Assembly (NCBI RefSeq): GCF_018279705.1
Contig: NZ_CP036498.1
Span: 4,357,001-4,421,000 of the forward strand
Direction: 5' to 3'
Source of the DNA: Tardiphaga alba
GTDB lineage: Bacteria; Pseudomonadota; Alphaproteobacteria; Rhizobiales; Xanthobacteraceae
Length of the DNA stretch: 64,000 nucleotides
The stretch's first letter is position 1, and each line of letters opens with the position of its first letter. The notes under the pieces are model-generated. The model was given only the letters and a program-made list of their open reading frames with translations, was not told the DNA's origin and searched no databases. A program made the position numbers and the translations under genes. Below are positions 43,792 through 53,026 of this stretch, piece after piece.

Positions 43792-44925
43792 TCAGATCCC
43801 GATCGATGCAAAGAAGATGGCGAATATGCCATCCATCACGATGACGAAGAAGATGCCCTTCACGACAGAGGCCGTGGTGTGCTGGCCGAGCGATTCCGCA
43901 CTGCCCTTCACGGCCAGCCCTTCGACGCAGGCGACGATGCCGATCACCATCGCCATCACGGGCGCCTTCGCCATGCCGACGACGAAATGATTGATCGACA
44001 ACACCTCGCGCAGGCGCGACAGGAAGGTCGCGGGATCGACGCCGCCATACATCCAGGCGACAAGACCGCCGCCATAGAGCGCGGCCATGGCGCCGAGGAA
44101 GGCGAGGATCGGCATCGCCAGCACCAGCGCCATCATGCGCGGCAGGATCAGCACCTCGACGGGATCGAAGCCCATGGTGCGCAGCGCGTCGATTTCCTCG
44201 CGCATTTTCATGGAGCCGAGTTCGGCCGTATAGGCACTGCCCGAGCGGCCGGCGACCATGATGGCGACCAGCAAGACGCCGAGTTCGCGCAACACGAGAA
44301 TGCCGAGCATATCGACGACGAAGACGTCGGCTCCGAATTTGCGGAAATGGAAGATGCCCTGCTGGGCGACGATGCAGCCGATCAGGAAGGTGATCAGCAC
44401 GACGATAGGCACCGCATTCCAGCACACCTGCTGCAGGTGATGCACCATGGAGGTGAGCCGGAAGCGCGACGGATGCAGCCAGATCCGGAACCAGGCCGCG
44501 ATCACGGCGCCGATCATATCGACCAGCGACAACAGCGTCTGGCCGACGCCGTAGACATTGCGACCGATGCCATCGAGCGCGACGATGACGCCGTTCGGTC
44601 CCCGCCCCGTCGCTGCCGTCTGCGGCTTCACCTTGCGCACCTCATCGACGAGGCTGGCATAATTATCCGACAGGCCGGCGATCGGAATGTCCTGCCCGCC
44701 CAAGGCAAGCGTGCGGCGCAGGCGTTCGATCAGCCAGGCGCCGAACGTGTCGAGCTTGTCGATCTTTGACACATCGATCGAGATGTTTGGCCGGCTGCGG
44801 CTGAGCTTTTCGGCATCCGTGACGAGCTTCTCCATCACGGAGGCGGACGCAGCCGTCCACGCGCCGGCGGCGCATAGCGCCAGACCATCGCCCTTGGCAA
44901 TCTGTTCGAGAGTGGGAGCGCTCAC
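43792..44925 (-). CDS. mlaE: MlaE permease with N-terminal STAS domain
   Basis: The 377-residue protein fuses an N-terminal STAS domain, about residues 10-100 (ISIDVSKIDKLDTFGAWLIE), to the MlaE permease domain (VWWNAVPIVVLITF-like text, FGADVFVVDMLGILVLRELG, AIMVAGRSGSAYTAELGSM, REEIDALRTMGFDPVEVL). In E. coli the STAS protein MlaB is separate; the fusion is common in alphaproteobacteria. The GTG start at 44925 is supported by AAGGGGG; a TTG at 44952 is the other option. Confidence 0.92.
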   Translation of the reverse strand: MSAPTLEQIAKGDGLALCAAGAWTAASASVMEKLVTDAEKLSRSRPNISIDVSKIDKLDTFGAWLIERLRRTLALGGQDIPIAGLSDNYASLVDEVRKVKPQTAATGRGPNGVIVALDGIGRNVYGVGQTLLSLVDMIGAVIAAWFRIWLHPSRFRLTSMVHHLQQVCWNAVPIVVLITFLIGCIVAQQGIFHFRKFGADVFVVDMLGILVLRELGVLLVAIMVAGRSGSAYTAELGSMKMREEIDALRTMGFDPVEVLILPRMMALVLAMPILAFLGAMAALYGGGLVAWMYGGVDPATFLSRLREVLSINHFVVGMAKAPVMAMVIGIVACVEGLAVKGSAESLGQHTTASVVKGIFFVIVMDGIFAIFFASIGI

Positions 44926-45159
44926 AGCGCCCCCTTGGGGTCGTTCAACCAAGTCATGAACAAAGTATTAACACGCCAACACACGGATCGGAGAACACAA
45001 GTCGCGCCAACACGATGCTATGGTTAACATCGTCTAAACCGGTGTCCGGGAACCCGATCTCAAAGCACCGCAATACGTCGCAAACAAGTTCACGCCTGTC
45101 ACTTAAACTTATAGAGACCGTCATCAACCTCACGGCATTTCAACCCGAAGGACGCCTCC

Positions 45160-46161
45160 TTGTCCGCTGCATCCCCTGCCCCTGCGACACTTGCCGCCCG
45201 CATTGAAACCTGGCCGATCGCCGGTTCCTTCACCATCAGCCGCGGCGCCAAGACCGAGGCCGTGGTGGTCGTTGCCGAAATCAGCCGCGGTGGTCATACC
45301 GGCCGTGGTGAATGCGTGCCCTATGCGCGGTATGGCGAGACACCGGAGGCAACACTGGCGACCATTCGGGCGATGGCCGGGCCCTTCGCTGCCGGACTCG
45401 GCCGCGCAGCATTGCAGACGGCCATGCCGCATGGTGCGGCCCGCAATGCCGTGGATTGCGCCTTGCTCGATCTCGAAGCCAAGGAGAGCGGCCGGCGCAT
45501 CTGGGACCTGCTGCAGCGGCCGGCGCCTGCCCCCTGCACCACCGCCTATACGATTTCGCTCGGCACGCCCGAGGCGATGGCCGCGGCCACTGCCAAAGCC
45601 GCGCATCGCCCTTTGCTCAAGATCAAGCTCGGCAGTGACGACGACATGGCGCGCATCGCGGCCGTGCGCAGCGCTGCGCCGCAGTCCGATCTGATCGTCG
45701 ATGCCAATGAAGGGTGGACGGCCGATAATCTCGAAGCCAATCTCGCAGCGTGTCACCGCGCCGGCGTGACGCTGATCGAACAGCCGCTGCCCGCAGGCAA
45801 TGACGAGGCGCTGCTGCATGTGCAGCGGCCGATCCCGGTCTGCGCCGATGAAAGCGTGCACGACCTCGCCTCGCTGCCGGCGCTGGCCGGACGTTACGAC
45901 GCGCTCAACATCAAGCTCGACAAGGCCGGCGGCCTCACCGAGGCCCTGAAGATGGCGGATGCCGCGCGCGACATGGGCCTCGACATCATGGTCGGCTGCA
46001 TGGTGGCGACATCGCTGGCCATGGCGCCGGCCATGCTGATCGCGCAAGGCGCGCGGTTTGTGGATCTCGATGGACCGCTATTGCTCGCAGGGGATCGCGA
46101 CGGCGGGCTGCGCTATGACGGCAGTACGGTGTATCCGCCGGAGACGGGGTTATGGGGGTAG
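45160..46161 (+). CDS. Dipeptide epimerase, enolase superfamily
   Basis: The 333-residue enzyme resembles L-Ala-D/L-Glu epimerases (YcjG/YkfB) that recycle murein peptides. Catalytic features are the KIK pair in LLKIKLGSDDD, the metal ligands D, E and D in VDANEGWT, IEQPLP and CADESVH, and the second lysine in NIKLDKAGG. The start is a TTG at 45160 with AAGGA upstream. There is no operon partner. A near-match CtrA box (TTAA-N7-TAAAC) lies near 45024 in the gap shared with mlaE. Confidence 0.88.
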   Translation: MSAASPAPATLAARIETWPIAGSFTISRGAKTEAVVVVAEISRGGHTGRGECVPYARYGETPEATLATIRAMAGPFAAGLGRAALQTAMPHGAARNAVDCALLDLEAKESGRRIWDLLQRPAPAPCTTAYTISLGTPEAMAAATAKAAHRPLLKIKLGSDDDMARIAAVRSAAPQSDLIVDANEGWTADNLEANLAACHRAGVTLIEQPLPAGNDEALLHVQRPIPVCADESVHDLASLPALAGRYDALNIKLDKAGGLTEALKMADAARDMGLDIMVGCMVATSLAMAPAMLIAQGARFVDLDGPLLLAGDRDGGLRYDGSTVYPPETGLWG

Positions 46162-46170
46162 TGTTGCGCA

Positions 46171-46346
46171 TCTCCCTCCCCCTAGCGGCGAAGCCGCGCG
46201 GTGGGGAGGGTGGATCAAAGCGAGCGTCCAGCGAGCTTTGAGACGGGTGGGGTGCCTAGGCAAGCGAGCGCGGCATGTGTGCAACACCCCCACCCGACCG
46301 CGCTGCGCGCGGCCACCCTCCCCACGCGAAGACGCGGAGGAGGGAA
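46171..46346. repeat. Intergenic palindromic repeat 3
   Basis: The CTCCCTCCCCC...GGTGGGGAGGGTGGA arm faces CCACCCTCCCCACGCG...GGAGGAGGG. The 100-bp centre carries CACCCCCACCCG. It lies between the convergent epimerase and MFS genes. It is the longest copy of the type seen at 18529. Confidence 0.7.
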
Positions 46347-46361
46347 AAGCAAGCGCTTCGC

Positions 46362-47483
46362 CTACACGACGTCGTGGAGTTTCTCGCTCACGCGCTTCCG
46401 CCCGAACCAGATCACGCAGGCGCCGGCTGCGCCCAAGACCGCCATCACGTAATACACGCCCTCGCCGTAGCGCGCATAGATCGCGCCGGACAGCACCGCC
46501 ATGCTGCTCATCACGAGGCCTGTACATGCCGTGACATAGCCCTGCGCTCGTGCCATCACATGCGGCGGCACGTGCTGCAGCAGCAGGCCCATGGTACCGA
46601 GCTGCGTCAGCCCGTAAGTGGCGCCGTGCAGCACCTGCACGACGACCAGCACCGGCAGCGGCAAGGTCTGCGCCGTCAGCGTCCAGCGCAGCAGCGCACC
46701 GAGACCGCCGAGGATGACCAGTGTCGCCGGCGCGAAGGTGATGCGCGGCGACAGCGCGAACAGCACGATCTCGGCGAGCACGCCGATGGTCCAAAGGCCC
46801 GCAATCGTCAGGCCGTCATAGCCGGCCGCCTGCCAGGTGATCGATGCGAATGTGTAGTAGCCGGCATGGCTGCCCTGGATCAGCGCCGTCGACGCGGCAA
46901 TAGCGAGAAAGCCGGGATCGCGGAGCAGCGCGCTTGCCTTCGACAGCACCTTGCCGTCACCGATCGGCGCGCCAAGCGGTTGCAGGCCGAGGCTGACGAT
47001 AGCCGACAGCACCATCGCGCCGACGATCACCCAGATCAGTTGCGTGCCATCGAGCCAGTTCACGACCAGGCCGCAGGCGAGCGCGCCAACCACGAAGGCG
47101 GCCGAGCCCCACAGCCGCAACGGGCCGTAATTGAAGCCGAAGCGCACCACGCCTTTCAGCGCATAACCATCAGTGAGCGCCGTCAGCGGCGTCCACACCA
47201 CCGCGGTGAGCGCAAACATGAGCAGGATCGCCAGCGGCTCGCGCAGCATCCCCACCACTGCGAAGCCGATCATGGTGAGGAAGGCGCAGACGATCATGGT
47301 CTGGCGCAGCGCGTGATGCCGCTCGGCGAAGGCGGTGATGAAAGGCAGCGTGGTAAAGCGGGTCGTCGAGGGCACCGCGAGGATGATACCAATCCAGGCC
47401 GGATCGATCCCGATGGCCTTCAGCCAGACCGGGAAAAAGGGCAGATAAAAACCGCTGGAGCCGAACACCGTACCGTAGAACAT
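46362..47483 (-). CDS. MFS transporter, HcaT-like (MFS_1-like)
   Basis: The 373-residue protein has about 12 membrane helices and the pattern of the 3-phenylpropionate transporter HcaT group: FYLPFFPVWLKAIGIDPAWI, LTALTDGYALKGVVRFGFNY, GPLRLWGSAAFVVGAL, QVLHGATYGLTQLG. The frame is open about 20 codons upstream without a normal start codon, though RKFAQRLA before the Met looks homologous, so the true start may be noncanonical. The substrate is unknown. Confidence 0.82.
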   Translation of the reverse strand: MFYGTVFGSSGFYLPFFPVWLKAIGIDPAWIGIILAVPSTTRFTTLPFITAFAERHHALRQTMIVCAFLTMIGFAVVGMLREPLAILLMFALTAVVWTPLTALTDGYALKGVVRFGFNYGPLRLWGSAAFVVGALACGLVVNWLDGTQLIWVIVGAMVLSAIVSLGLQPLGAPIGDGKVLSKASALLRDPGFLAIAASTALIQGSHAGYYTFASITWQAAGYDGLTIAGLWTIGVLAEIVLFALSPRITFAPATLVILGGLGALLRWTLTAQTLPLPVLVVVQVLHGATYGLTQLGTMGLLLQHVPPHVMARAQGYVTACTGLVMSSMAVLSGAIYARYGEGVYYVMAVLGAAGACVIWFGRKRVSEKLHDVV

Positions 47484-47624
47484 GGCCAGCCGCTGCGCGA
47501 ATTTGCGCGCTAACGACGGGGCGATCTGGGGGCGGTTTCAGGTATCATCGGCGGGGTTGCGATTCGTACGGGATCGTTGCCATGCTGACATACCGCGCCT
47601 GACGGCGCGCCGCGAGTTGACCTG

Positions 47625-48869
47625 ATGGCTGAAGAAGCATTTGCCCTGTCGCCGATCAACGCCCGTCCCACTGTGCCGGGCGAGGCGGACTATGAGGCGA
47701 TCCGCGAGGCTTTCATGGAGACCGCGCGCGGCCGCTGGTTCCTGGCCGAATACACCAAGCGCAACCGCAACGCCGATACCAACCTGTTGCTCGAAGCCGT
47801 CTCACGGCTGGAAGGCAACCTCGCCGCCCAGAAGCAGCAGCCGCAGGGACTGAGCCTGACCGCGGCGCTTGGCGCGATTCGCTCCGCGGTACGCCAGGCC
47901 AAGGCCACCGCCATCGAGGTGCTGCCGCGCAGCGAGGGCGACGACATCCAGACCGGCGCCCGCAATGGCGCGCGCATCGTGCGCGAGATCGCCTGGACGC
48001 TGCGCGAATGCGGCGCCGATGCCCGCATCTGCGATCTCCTCGACACCCAGGTGAAGGCCATCGAAGCCGGCCAAGCCGCCCTGCAGGCGCAGACGCCCGA
48101 GAACAGCCGCGAGGCCGTGCTGGCGAGCTACGACGCGCTGATGGAGCGCATCGAGGCGCTGGCCGATGGCCTGCCAGCAGCAGCGAAAGCCGAGCCCTCC
48201 GCCGAAGCCGCGCCCGAACCGCGCGAAGCATCGGTGACGCCGCTGTTCAAGGCGCATGCGAGCGAGACCGTCGCGGAAGCGCCGGCAGAAATCATGCGGG
48301 CACCCGAGCCGGTCGTCACCATACCGGAGCCGATCGTCGAGGCGCCGGCTGCCGAAGCGCTGGCCGAGGCCGCCGAAGTCATGGTCGACACCTCCGCGGC
48401 GATGCCCGCTGACGAGATGTCGGCGATGGCCGAGACAGACGTCGCCGCCGAGGAAGCCGAGGATCTTGCCGTGCTCGATGCCGTCGCCATGGAAATGGGC
48501 GCGATGGATTTCGACGAGTCCGTCGCCGACGACGAGCTGTTCGCGCCGCAAGCAGAAGCCGTGCACGACGAACCCGCTTATACGGCCCCGGTGCACAGCG
48601 AACCGGTCCAGCAGGATGTGATCGTGCAGGAGGCGGCACCGAGCGCTTCGGTGGCCGCGCCCGTGTCAGCGCCCGTCGCCAATGAGATGACGCTGGCCGA
48701 GATCACCCAGGCTGCACTGACGCCGGAGCCGGTGGCCCCCGCTGCGCCTTCACTCGGCGCAGCCCTGATCGCCAATGGCGTGATCGCCAATCCGGCAGCC
48801 CCCGCCTCCGATCCGCTGGCGCCGATCCGCCGTATGACCCAGGCCGAGAAGATCGCGTTCTTCTCGTAA
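47625..48869 (+). CDS. Ala/Pro/Glu-rich protein of unknown function
   Basis: This 414-residue acidic protein has a helical first 190 residues with the segment ARGRWFLAEYTKRNRNADTN near residue 34, which recurs in several Rhizobiales proteins, and an ALGAIRSAVRQAKATAIEVL helix. From about residue 190 it is low-complexity, rich in Ala, Pro and Glu, and probably disordered. A short conserved end PIRRMTQAEKIAFFS closes it. That layout suggests a regulator with a tethered C-terminal peptide. I recognise no family. Confidence 0.6.
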   Translation: MAEEAFALSPINARPTVPGEADYEAIREAFMETARGRWFLAEYTKRNRNADTNLLLEAVSRLEGNLAAQKQQPQGLSLTAALGAIRSAVRQAKATAIEVLPRSEGDDIQTGARNGARIVREIAWTLRECGADARICDLLDTQVKAIEAGQAALQAQTPENSREAVLASYDALMERIEALADGLPAAAKAEPSAEAAPEPREASVTPLFKAHASETVAEAPAEIMRAPEPVVTIPEPIVEAPAAEALAEAAEVMVDTSAAMPADEMSAMAETDVAAEEAEDLAVLDAVAMEMGAMDFDESVADDELFAPQAEAVHDEPAYTAPVHSEPVQQDVIVQEAAPSASVAAPVSAPVANEMTLAEITQAALTPEPVAPAAPSLGAALIANGVIANPAAPASDPLAPIRRMTQAEKIAFFS

Positions 48870-48911
48870 GGGCTGAGGCACCACCTCAGTGCGGAGATGA
48901 TCAGAACTCTT

Positions 48912-49044
48912 CTTCACCTCTCCCCACCGGGGAGAGGTCGGATCGTTCTTACGATCCGGGTGAGGGGGAGCAACAAGCAGCGGCGCAAGCCCCTTCACCC
49001 GCGCGCAAGTGCGCGCGACCTCTCCCCGGTGGGGAGAGGTGAAG
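48912..49044. repeat. Intergenic palindromic repeat 4
   Basis: CTTCACCTCTCCCCACCGGG is matched in inverse by CCGGTGGGGAGAGGTGAAG, around a centre with GGATCGTTCTTACGATCC and GCGCGCAAGTGCGCGC stems. It lies between two convergent genes and may stop transcription from both sides. Confidence 0.78.
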
Positions 49045-49057
49045 AGACGTCGGCGCA

Positions 49058-50041
49058 TCAGCTGATCACCTTCGCATAGAGTTCCGCATCGACATTGCCG
49101 CCCGACAGGACGATCACGACGGTCTTGCCACGTGCATCGATCTTGCCTTTGAGAAGCGCCGCCAGCGCCACGGCGCCACCGGGCTCGACGATCAGCTTGA
49201 GATCGCGGAATGCAAAGGCCATCGCTTCCATGACCTCCTGATCCGTCGCGCTCACCGCGCCCGCCAGCAGATGCCGGTTGACGGCGAAGGTGATATCGCC
49301 GGGCTGCTGGGCCATCAGCGCGTCGCAGATGGTGCGGCCGCTATTGCCGTGAGCGACGGGCTTGCCGGCCTTGAGCGACAGTTCGTGATCGTGAAAACCT
49401 GCGGGCTCCGCGACGATGATCTGCGCGTCGCTGAAGCGCGCCTTCACGGCCGTCGCGATGCCGCCGATCAGGCCGCCGCCCGAAGCCTGCGCCGACACGA
49501 TGTCCGGCACCACGGCAAGGGCTGCCATGTCCTCGGCGATCTCGCGCCCAACCGTGCCCTGCCCGGCCATGACGAACACGTCGTCATAGGGCGGCACGAC
49601 CGTGGCCCCGCTGTCGCCGGCGATCTTCTTCGCGATCGCCTCGCGGTCTTCCTTGTCGCGATCATAGAGCACGACTTCGGCGCCGTAGCCGCGAGTGCGC
49701 GCGACTTTCGACGCGGGCGCATCGGCCGGCATCACGATCGTCGCCTTCATGCCGAGGATCCGCGCCGCGGCGGCAACGCCCTGCGCGTGATTGCCGGAGG
49801 AGAATGCGACGACGCCCTTGCTCCGATCCGCCTGCGGGATCGACGACAGCTTGTTGAAGGCGCCACGGAACTTGAACGAACCGGTCCGCTGCAGGACTTC
49901 CGGTTTGATGAAGATGCGTCCGCCGGTGAGCGCATCGAGCGCGGGCGACGGCAACAGTGGCGTGCGCACGGCATAGGGCGCAATGACCCGGGCAGCGGCA
50001 TCGATATCGGCGGCGGTGATCGGCAAAGCTGAATTTGTCAT
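49058..50041 (-). CDS. Threonine/serine dehydratase, PLP fold type II
   Basis: The 327-residue enzyme deaminates threonine or serine to the 2-oxo acid. The PLP lysine is K57 in RTGSFKFRGA, the phosphate is held by SGGGLIGG, and SSGNHAQGVAAAA is the substrate loop. It lacks the C-terminal ACT domains of biosynthetic IlvA, so it is the short catabolic or racemase-like form. Serine racemase or threo-3-hydroxyaspartate ammonia-lyase cannot be excluded. Confidence 0.9.
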   Translation of the reverse strand: MTNSALPITAADIDAAARVIAPYAVRTPLLPSPALDALTGGRIFIKPEVLQRTGSFKFRGAFNKLSSIPQADRSKGVVAFSSGNHAQGVAAAARILGMKATIVMPADAPASKVARTRGYGAEVVLYDRDKEDREAIAKKIAGDSGATVVPPYDDVFVMAGQGTVGREIAEDMAALAVVPDIVSAQASGGGLIGGIATAVKARFSDAQIIVAEPAGFHDHELSLKAGKPVAHGNSGRTICDALMAQQPGDITFAVNRHLLAGAVSATDQEVMEAMAFAFRDLKLIVEPGGAVALAALLKGKIDARGKTVVIVLSGGNVDAELYAKVIS

Positions 50042-50091
50042 GCCCGCATGCTACGCGCGGGGTATCAAAGCGACAAGGGCGCGTGAAACGA

Positions 50092-50200
50092 TGGATGTCG
50101 TCACCCGGCTTGACCGGGTGACCCAGTAGCCACCGGCTTCACGGCTTAAACGCAGCGGACGTGTCTACTGGATCACCCGCTTTCGCGGGTGATGACATCC
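50092..50200. repeat. Intergenic palindromic repeat 5 (REP-like)
   Basis: GGATGTCGTCACCCGG...GACCCAGTAG faces CTACTGGATCACCCGC...GATGACATCC. Each arm has its own inner hairpin. The right arm overlaps the 3' end of the glycosyltransferase gene and encodes its last residues. Confidence 0.75.
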
Positions 50201-51209
50201 GGAGCGTAACGGCGGCGCGGGCGCTAGTGATATTGCCGACAAAGGCGCGCGCCGACGCTTCCCAGGTATGGTTCGCCGCGAAATCGAGACAGGCCTGGCG
50301 ATCGATCTTTAGCGCCTGCAGGCATGCGCCCTGCAGATCGTCCGACAGCACGCCGACCGGCGCGGTGCCGATCACGTCCTTCGGGCCGGTCACCGGCAAA
50401 GCTGCCACCGGCACGCCTGACGCCAGCGCTTCGAGCAGCACGAGGCCGTAGGTGTCGGTCTTGCTGGGAAACACGAAAACATCCGCACCGGAATAGACCC
50501 GGGCCAGCTCCTCGCCCTGCAGCGATCCGAGGAACACCGCATTCGGATATTTCGCCTGCAATTCGCTGCGCGCGGGACCATCGCCGACCACGACCTTGGT
50601 GCCCGGCAGATCGAGCGCGAGGAAGGCCTCGAGATTCTTCTCCACGGCCACGCGGCCGACCGACAGATAGACCGGCTTGGCATAGCCGAGATCGACATCG
50701 CGCGGACGGAACAGATGGCCATCGACACCGCGCGGCCACAGCACGACATTCTTGAAGCCGCGGTCGCGGAGCTCGGTGGCCAGCGCCGGCGTTGCCGCCA
50801 TTACCGCCGAACTCGCGCCGTGAAACCAGCGCAGGCCGGCCCAGACCCAGGCTTCCGGGATCGGGAAACGCGCGGAGATGTATTCCGGGAAACGGGTGTG
50901 GAAGCTCGTCGTGAATGGAATGTTGCGACGGCGGCAATAGGCGCGCGCGGCAAAGCCGATCGGACCTTCGGTGGCGATGTGGATATTGTCGGGCTTCGCC
51001 GCCTCGATCATGCGTGCGATCTGACGGCGGCGCGGGATGGCGACGCGCAGGTCGCGATAGCTCGGCATGCCGAAGGTGTGGAAGGTCTCCGGCGTGAGGA
51101 AGGAGACCTCAACGCCGAACGTCCCGGCGGCCTCCGCCATCATGGTCAGCGTGCGAACGACACCGTTGACTTGCGGGTGCCAGGCGTCGGTCGCGACCAG
51201 AATGCGCAT
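50139..51209 (-). CDS. GT4 glycosyltransferase
   Basis: The 356-residue enzyme has the GT-B pattern: VATDAWHPQVNGVVRTL at the N-terminus, TEGPIGFAARAYCRR, FTTSFHTRFPEY, WPRGVDGHLFRP, and the nucleotide-sugar motif SKTDTYGLVLLEALASGVPV (E-X7-E). It resembles MgtA-type alpha-mannosyl or glucosyltransferases that act on diacylglycerol. The ATG at 51209 overlaps the stop of the LpxH-like gene (TGATG). The last about 18 residues (SSPAKAGDPVDTSAAFKP) come from an intergenic repeat. With pmtA nearby, a membrane lipid role is plausible. Confidence 0.87.
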   Translation of the reverse strand: MRILVATDAWHPQVNGVVRTLTMMAEAAGTFGVEVSFLTPETFHTFGMPSYRDLRVAIPRRRQIARMIEAAKPDNIHIATEGPIGFAARAYCRRRNIPFTTSFHTRFPEYISARFPIPEAWVWAGLRWFHGASSAVMAATPALATELRDRGFKNVVLWPRGVDGHLFRPRDVDLGYAKPVYLSVGRVAVEKNLEAFLALDLPGTKVVVGDGPARSELQAKYPNAVFLGSLQGEELARVYSGADVFVFPSKTDTYGLVLLEALASGVPVAALPVTGPKDVIGTAPVGVLSDDLQGACLQALKIDRQACLDFAANHTWEASARAFVGNITSARAAVTLRMSSPAKAGDPVDTSAAFKP

Positions 51210-52006
51210 CAAGCAGCCTTTGCTGGAGCAAGCGCCGGGACCGGCGCATCCTTCTTGGCGACATCGGTCCAGGTCAGGATCTCGAAGCGGCCGTCTTCAT
51301 GTTCGACCAGCGCCGTGCAGCTCTCGACCCAGTCGCCGCAATTCATATAGCGAATGCCGTGCTCGTCGCGGATCGTCGCGTAGTGGATGTGACCGCAGAT
51401 CACGCCGTCGGCGCCATGGCGACGCGCTTCGCCGGCCAGCGTCTCCTCGAAGGCGCCGATATAGTTCACGGCGTTCTTCACCTTCATCTTCGCCCATTTC
51501 GACAGCGACCAGTAAGGGAAGCCGAACAGGCGGCGGCAGGCATTGACGAGGCGGTTCATCTGGATCGCGAAGTCATAGGCGCGATCGCCGAGATGCGCGA
51601 GCCACCGCGCGTTCTGAACCACGAGATCGAAGATGTCGCCGTGGATGACGAGATACTTCTTGCCGTCCACGCCTTCATGCATGGCGGTCTCGACGACTTC
51701 GATGCCGCCAAAATGCGTGCCGTAATAGTTGCGCAGGAACTCGTCGTGATTGCCGGGGATATAGACGATCTTGGCGCCCTTGCGGACCTTGCGCAGCATC
51801 TTCTGCACGAAGTCGTTATGCGACTGCGGCCAGTGCCAGCCGGATTTCAGCGCCCAGCCGTCAACGATATCACCCACGAGGTAGATCGTATCGGCATCGT
51901 GAACACGGAGAAAATCGAGCAGCTTGTCGGCTTGCGAGCCACGTGCCCCCAGGTGCACGTCGGAGATGAACAAGGTGCGAAAGCGGTGTTCGTTGCCTTC
52001 ACTCAT
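51209..52006 (-). CDS. LpxH-like metallophosphoesterase
   Basis: The 265-residue protein has the calcineurin-like motifs LFISDVHLGARG, LVGDIVDGW, YIPGNHDEFL, LVIHGDIFD and ICGHIHYATI. The pattern is that of the UDP-2,3-diacylglucosamine hydrolase group, but this subgroup is also found as a companion of lipid glycosyltransferases. The start at 52006 has GGAAAGAGA upstream. It is translationally coupled to the GT4 gene behind it and follows pmtA on the same strand. Confidence 0.85.
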   Translation of the reverse strand: MSEGNEHRFRTLFISDVHLGARGSQADKLLDFLRVHDADTIYLVGDIVDGWALKSGWHWPQSHNDFVQKMLRKVRKGAKIVYIPGNHDEFLRNYYGTHFGGIEVVETAMHEGVDGKKYLVIHGDIFDLVVQNARWLAHLGDRAYDFAIQMNRLVNACRRLFGFPYWSLSKWAKMKVKNAVNYIGAFEETLAGEARRHGADGVICGHIHYATIRDEHGIRYMNCGDWVESCTALVEHEDGRFEILTWTDVAKKDAPVPALAPAKAA

Positions 52007-52063
52007 CGCGTCTCTTTCCATATGCGAGCGGCTAGCAGAGTTGCGTGACATGGCGATGACAAC

Positions 52064-52723
52064 TCACGCTGCCAGCGCCGGTGCGGTGCGCTCGAAGGTC
52101 ACGAGCGTGTAGATGCCGAACGGCCGCAGCTTGCGGCGCTCGACGAGAATGCTGTCGGCATTCGCCTGCGACCACGCCTGCAGCCGTGCGAACGGGAATT
52201 CCGGACGCAGCCCGAGCGAGCGCGTCTTCTCTGCTGCCCAGCGCTCCAGCGCCGCGGCCCAGCCGGTTTCCGAATACAGATGATTGACGAGAATGATGCG
52301 GCCACCCGGCTTCACCACGCGGTGGCATTCAGACAGCACCTGCTCGGGATTTTCCACCAGCGTGATGACGAACTGCGCGACCACGCAGTCAAAACTGGCA
52401 TCGGCGAAGTCCATCGCATGGGCATCCATCTGCCGGACGTCCTTCACCCATGGATAGCGCCCGCTCGCCATCTTGCTACGCGCTTTCGCCAGCATCGGCT
52501 CGCTCAGATCGATACCGGTAATTTCCGTGCTGCGATCGTAGTCGTCGAAGGACAGGCCGGTGCCGACACCGACCTCGAGCACCTTGCCGCCGATACCACG
52601 CGCCGCTTCGGCAGCAGCACGGCGGCCCTTCAGCATCACCGGCCCGCAGACAGCATCGTAGATCGGCGCCCAGCGGGCATAGGCCGTTTCAACAATGGAC
52701 TTCTCAAGATCCAGCGTCGTCAT
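52064..52723 (-). CDS. pmtA: Phosphatidylethanolamine N-methyltransferase, PmtA type
   Basis: The 219-residue SAM-dependent methyltransferase has motif I KVLEVGVGTGLSFDDY, the acidic GIDLSEPML, DASFDCVVAQFVITLVENPE and VKPGGRIILVNHLYSE. The text and length fit the Rhodobacter-type PmtA, which makes phosphatidylcholine from phosphatidylethanolamine. It heads a pmtA-(LpxH-like)-GT4 run, all possibly in membrane lipid remodelling. Confidence 0.85.
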   Translation of the reverse strand: MTTLDLEKSIVETAYARWAPIYDAVCGPVMLKGRRAAAEAARGIGGKVLEVGVGTGLSFDDYDRSTEITGIDLSEPMLAKARSKMASGRYPWVKDVRQMDAHAMDFADASFDCVVAQFVITLVENPEQVLSECHRVVKPGGRIILVNHLYSETGWAAALERWAAEKTRSLGLRPEFPFARLQAWSQANADSILVERRKLRPFGIYTLVTFERTAPALAA

Positions 52724-52852
52724 CGTTGGTTCCGTCCAGCGTGTCCGATGGAATCGGACAACCCGTGTGCTGATCGGCTGATATCAAGGCGGGATGACAG
52801 ATCAACGACAGAGTGTCGCAGCGGCTGTGTGTAGCTCAGCCCCCGGCAGCCC

Positions 52853-52954
52853 GTAGGATGGGTAGAGCGAAGCGAAACCCATCGCAACAAGCGCTGGCGT
52901 ATGCGGTGATGGGTTTCGCTGCCGCGCCATGCGCCTCCGCTCTACCCTTCCTAC
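52853..52954. repeat. Intergenic palindromic repeat 7 (GTAGGATGGGTAGAGC type)
   Basis: GTAGGATGGGTAGAGCGAAG and its inverse ...CGGAGCTCTACCCTTCCTAC-like end form the outer arms. AAACCCATCGC and GCGGTGATGGGTTTCGC form inner arms. It fills most of the 300-bp gap between pmtA and the acyltransferase gene. Confidence 0.7.
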
Positions 52955-52994
52955 GCGCTGTGCGTCCATCAAAGTGGTGGGGATTCCACTAAAC

Positions 52995-53008
52995 AACCTT
53001 TAAAGGTT
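52995..53008. promoter_or_regulatory. 14-bp palindrome before the acyltransferase
   Basis: AACCTTTAAAGGTT is fully self-complementary and ends 18 bp before the start codon, in a GC-rich region. It may be an operator. Confidence 0.35.
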
Positions 53009-53026
53009 TTCACGCAGCTTGCAGGG

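Noticed and set aside
46275..47513. 412-residue plus-strand open frame opposite the MFS gene
   Set aside because: It starts in a palindromic repeat and is an Arg/His/Gln-rich shadow.
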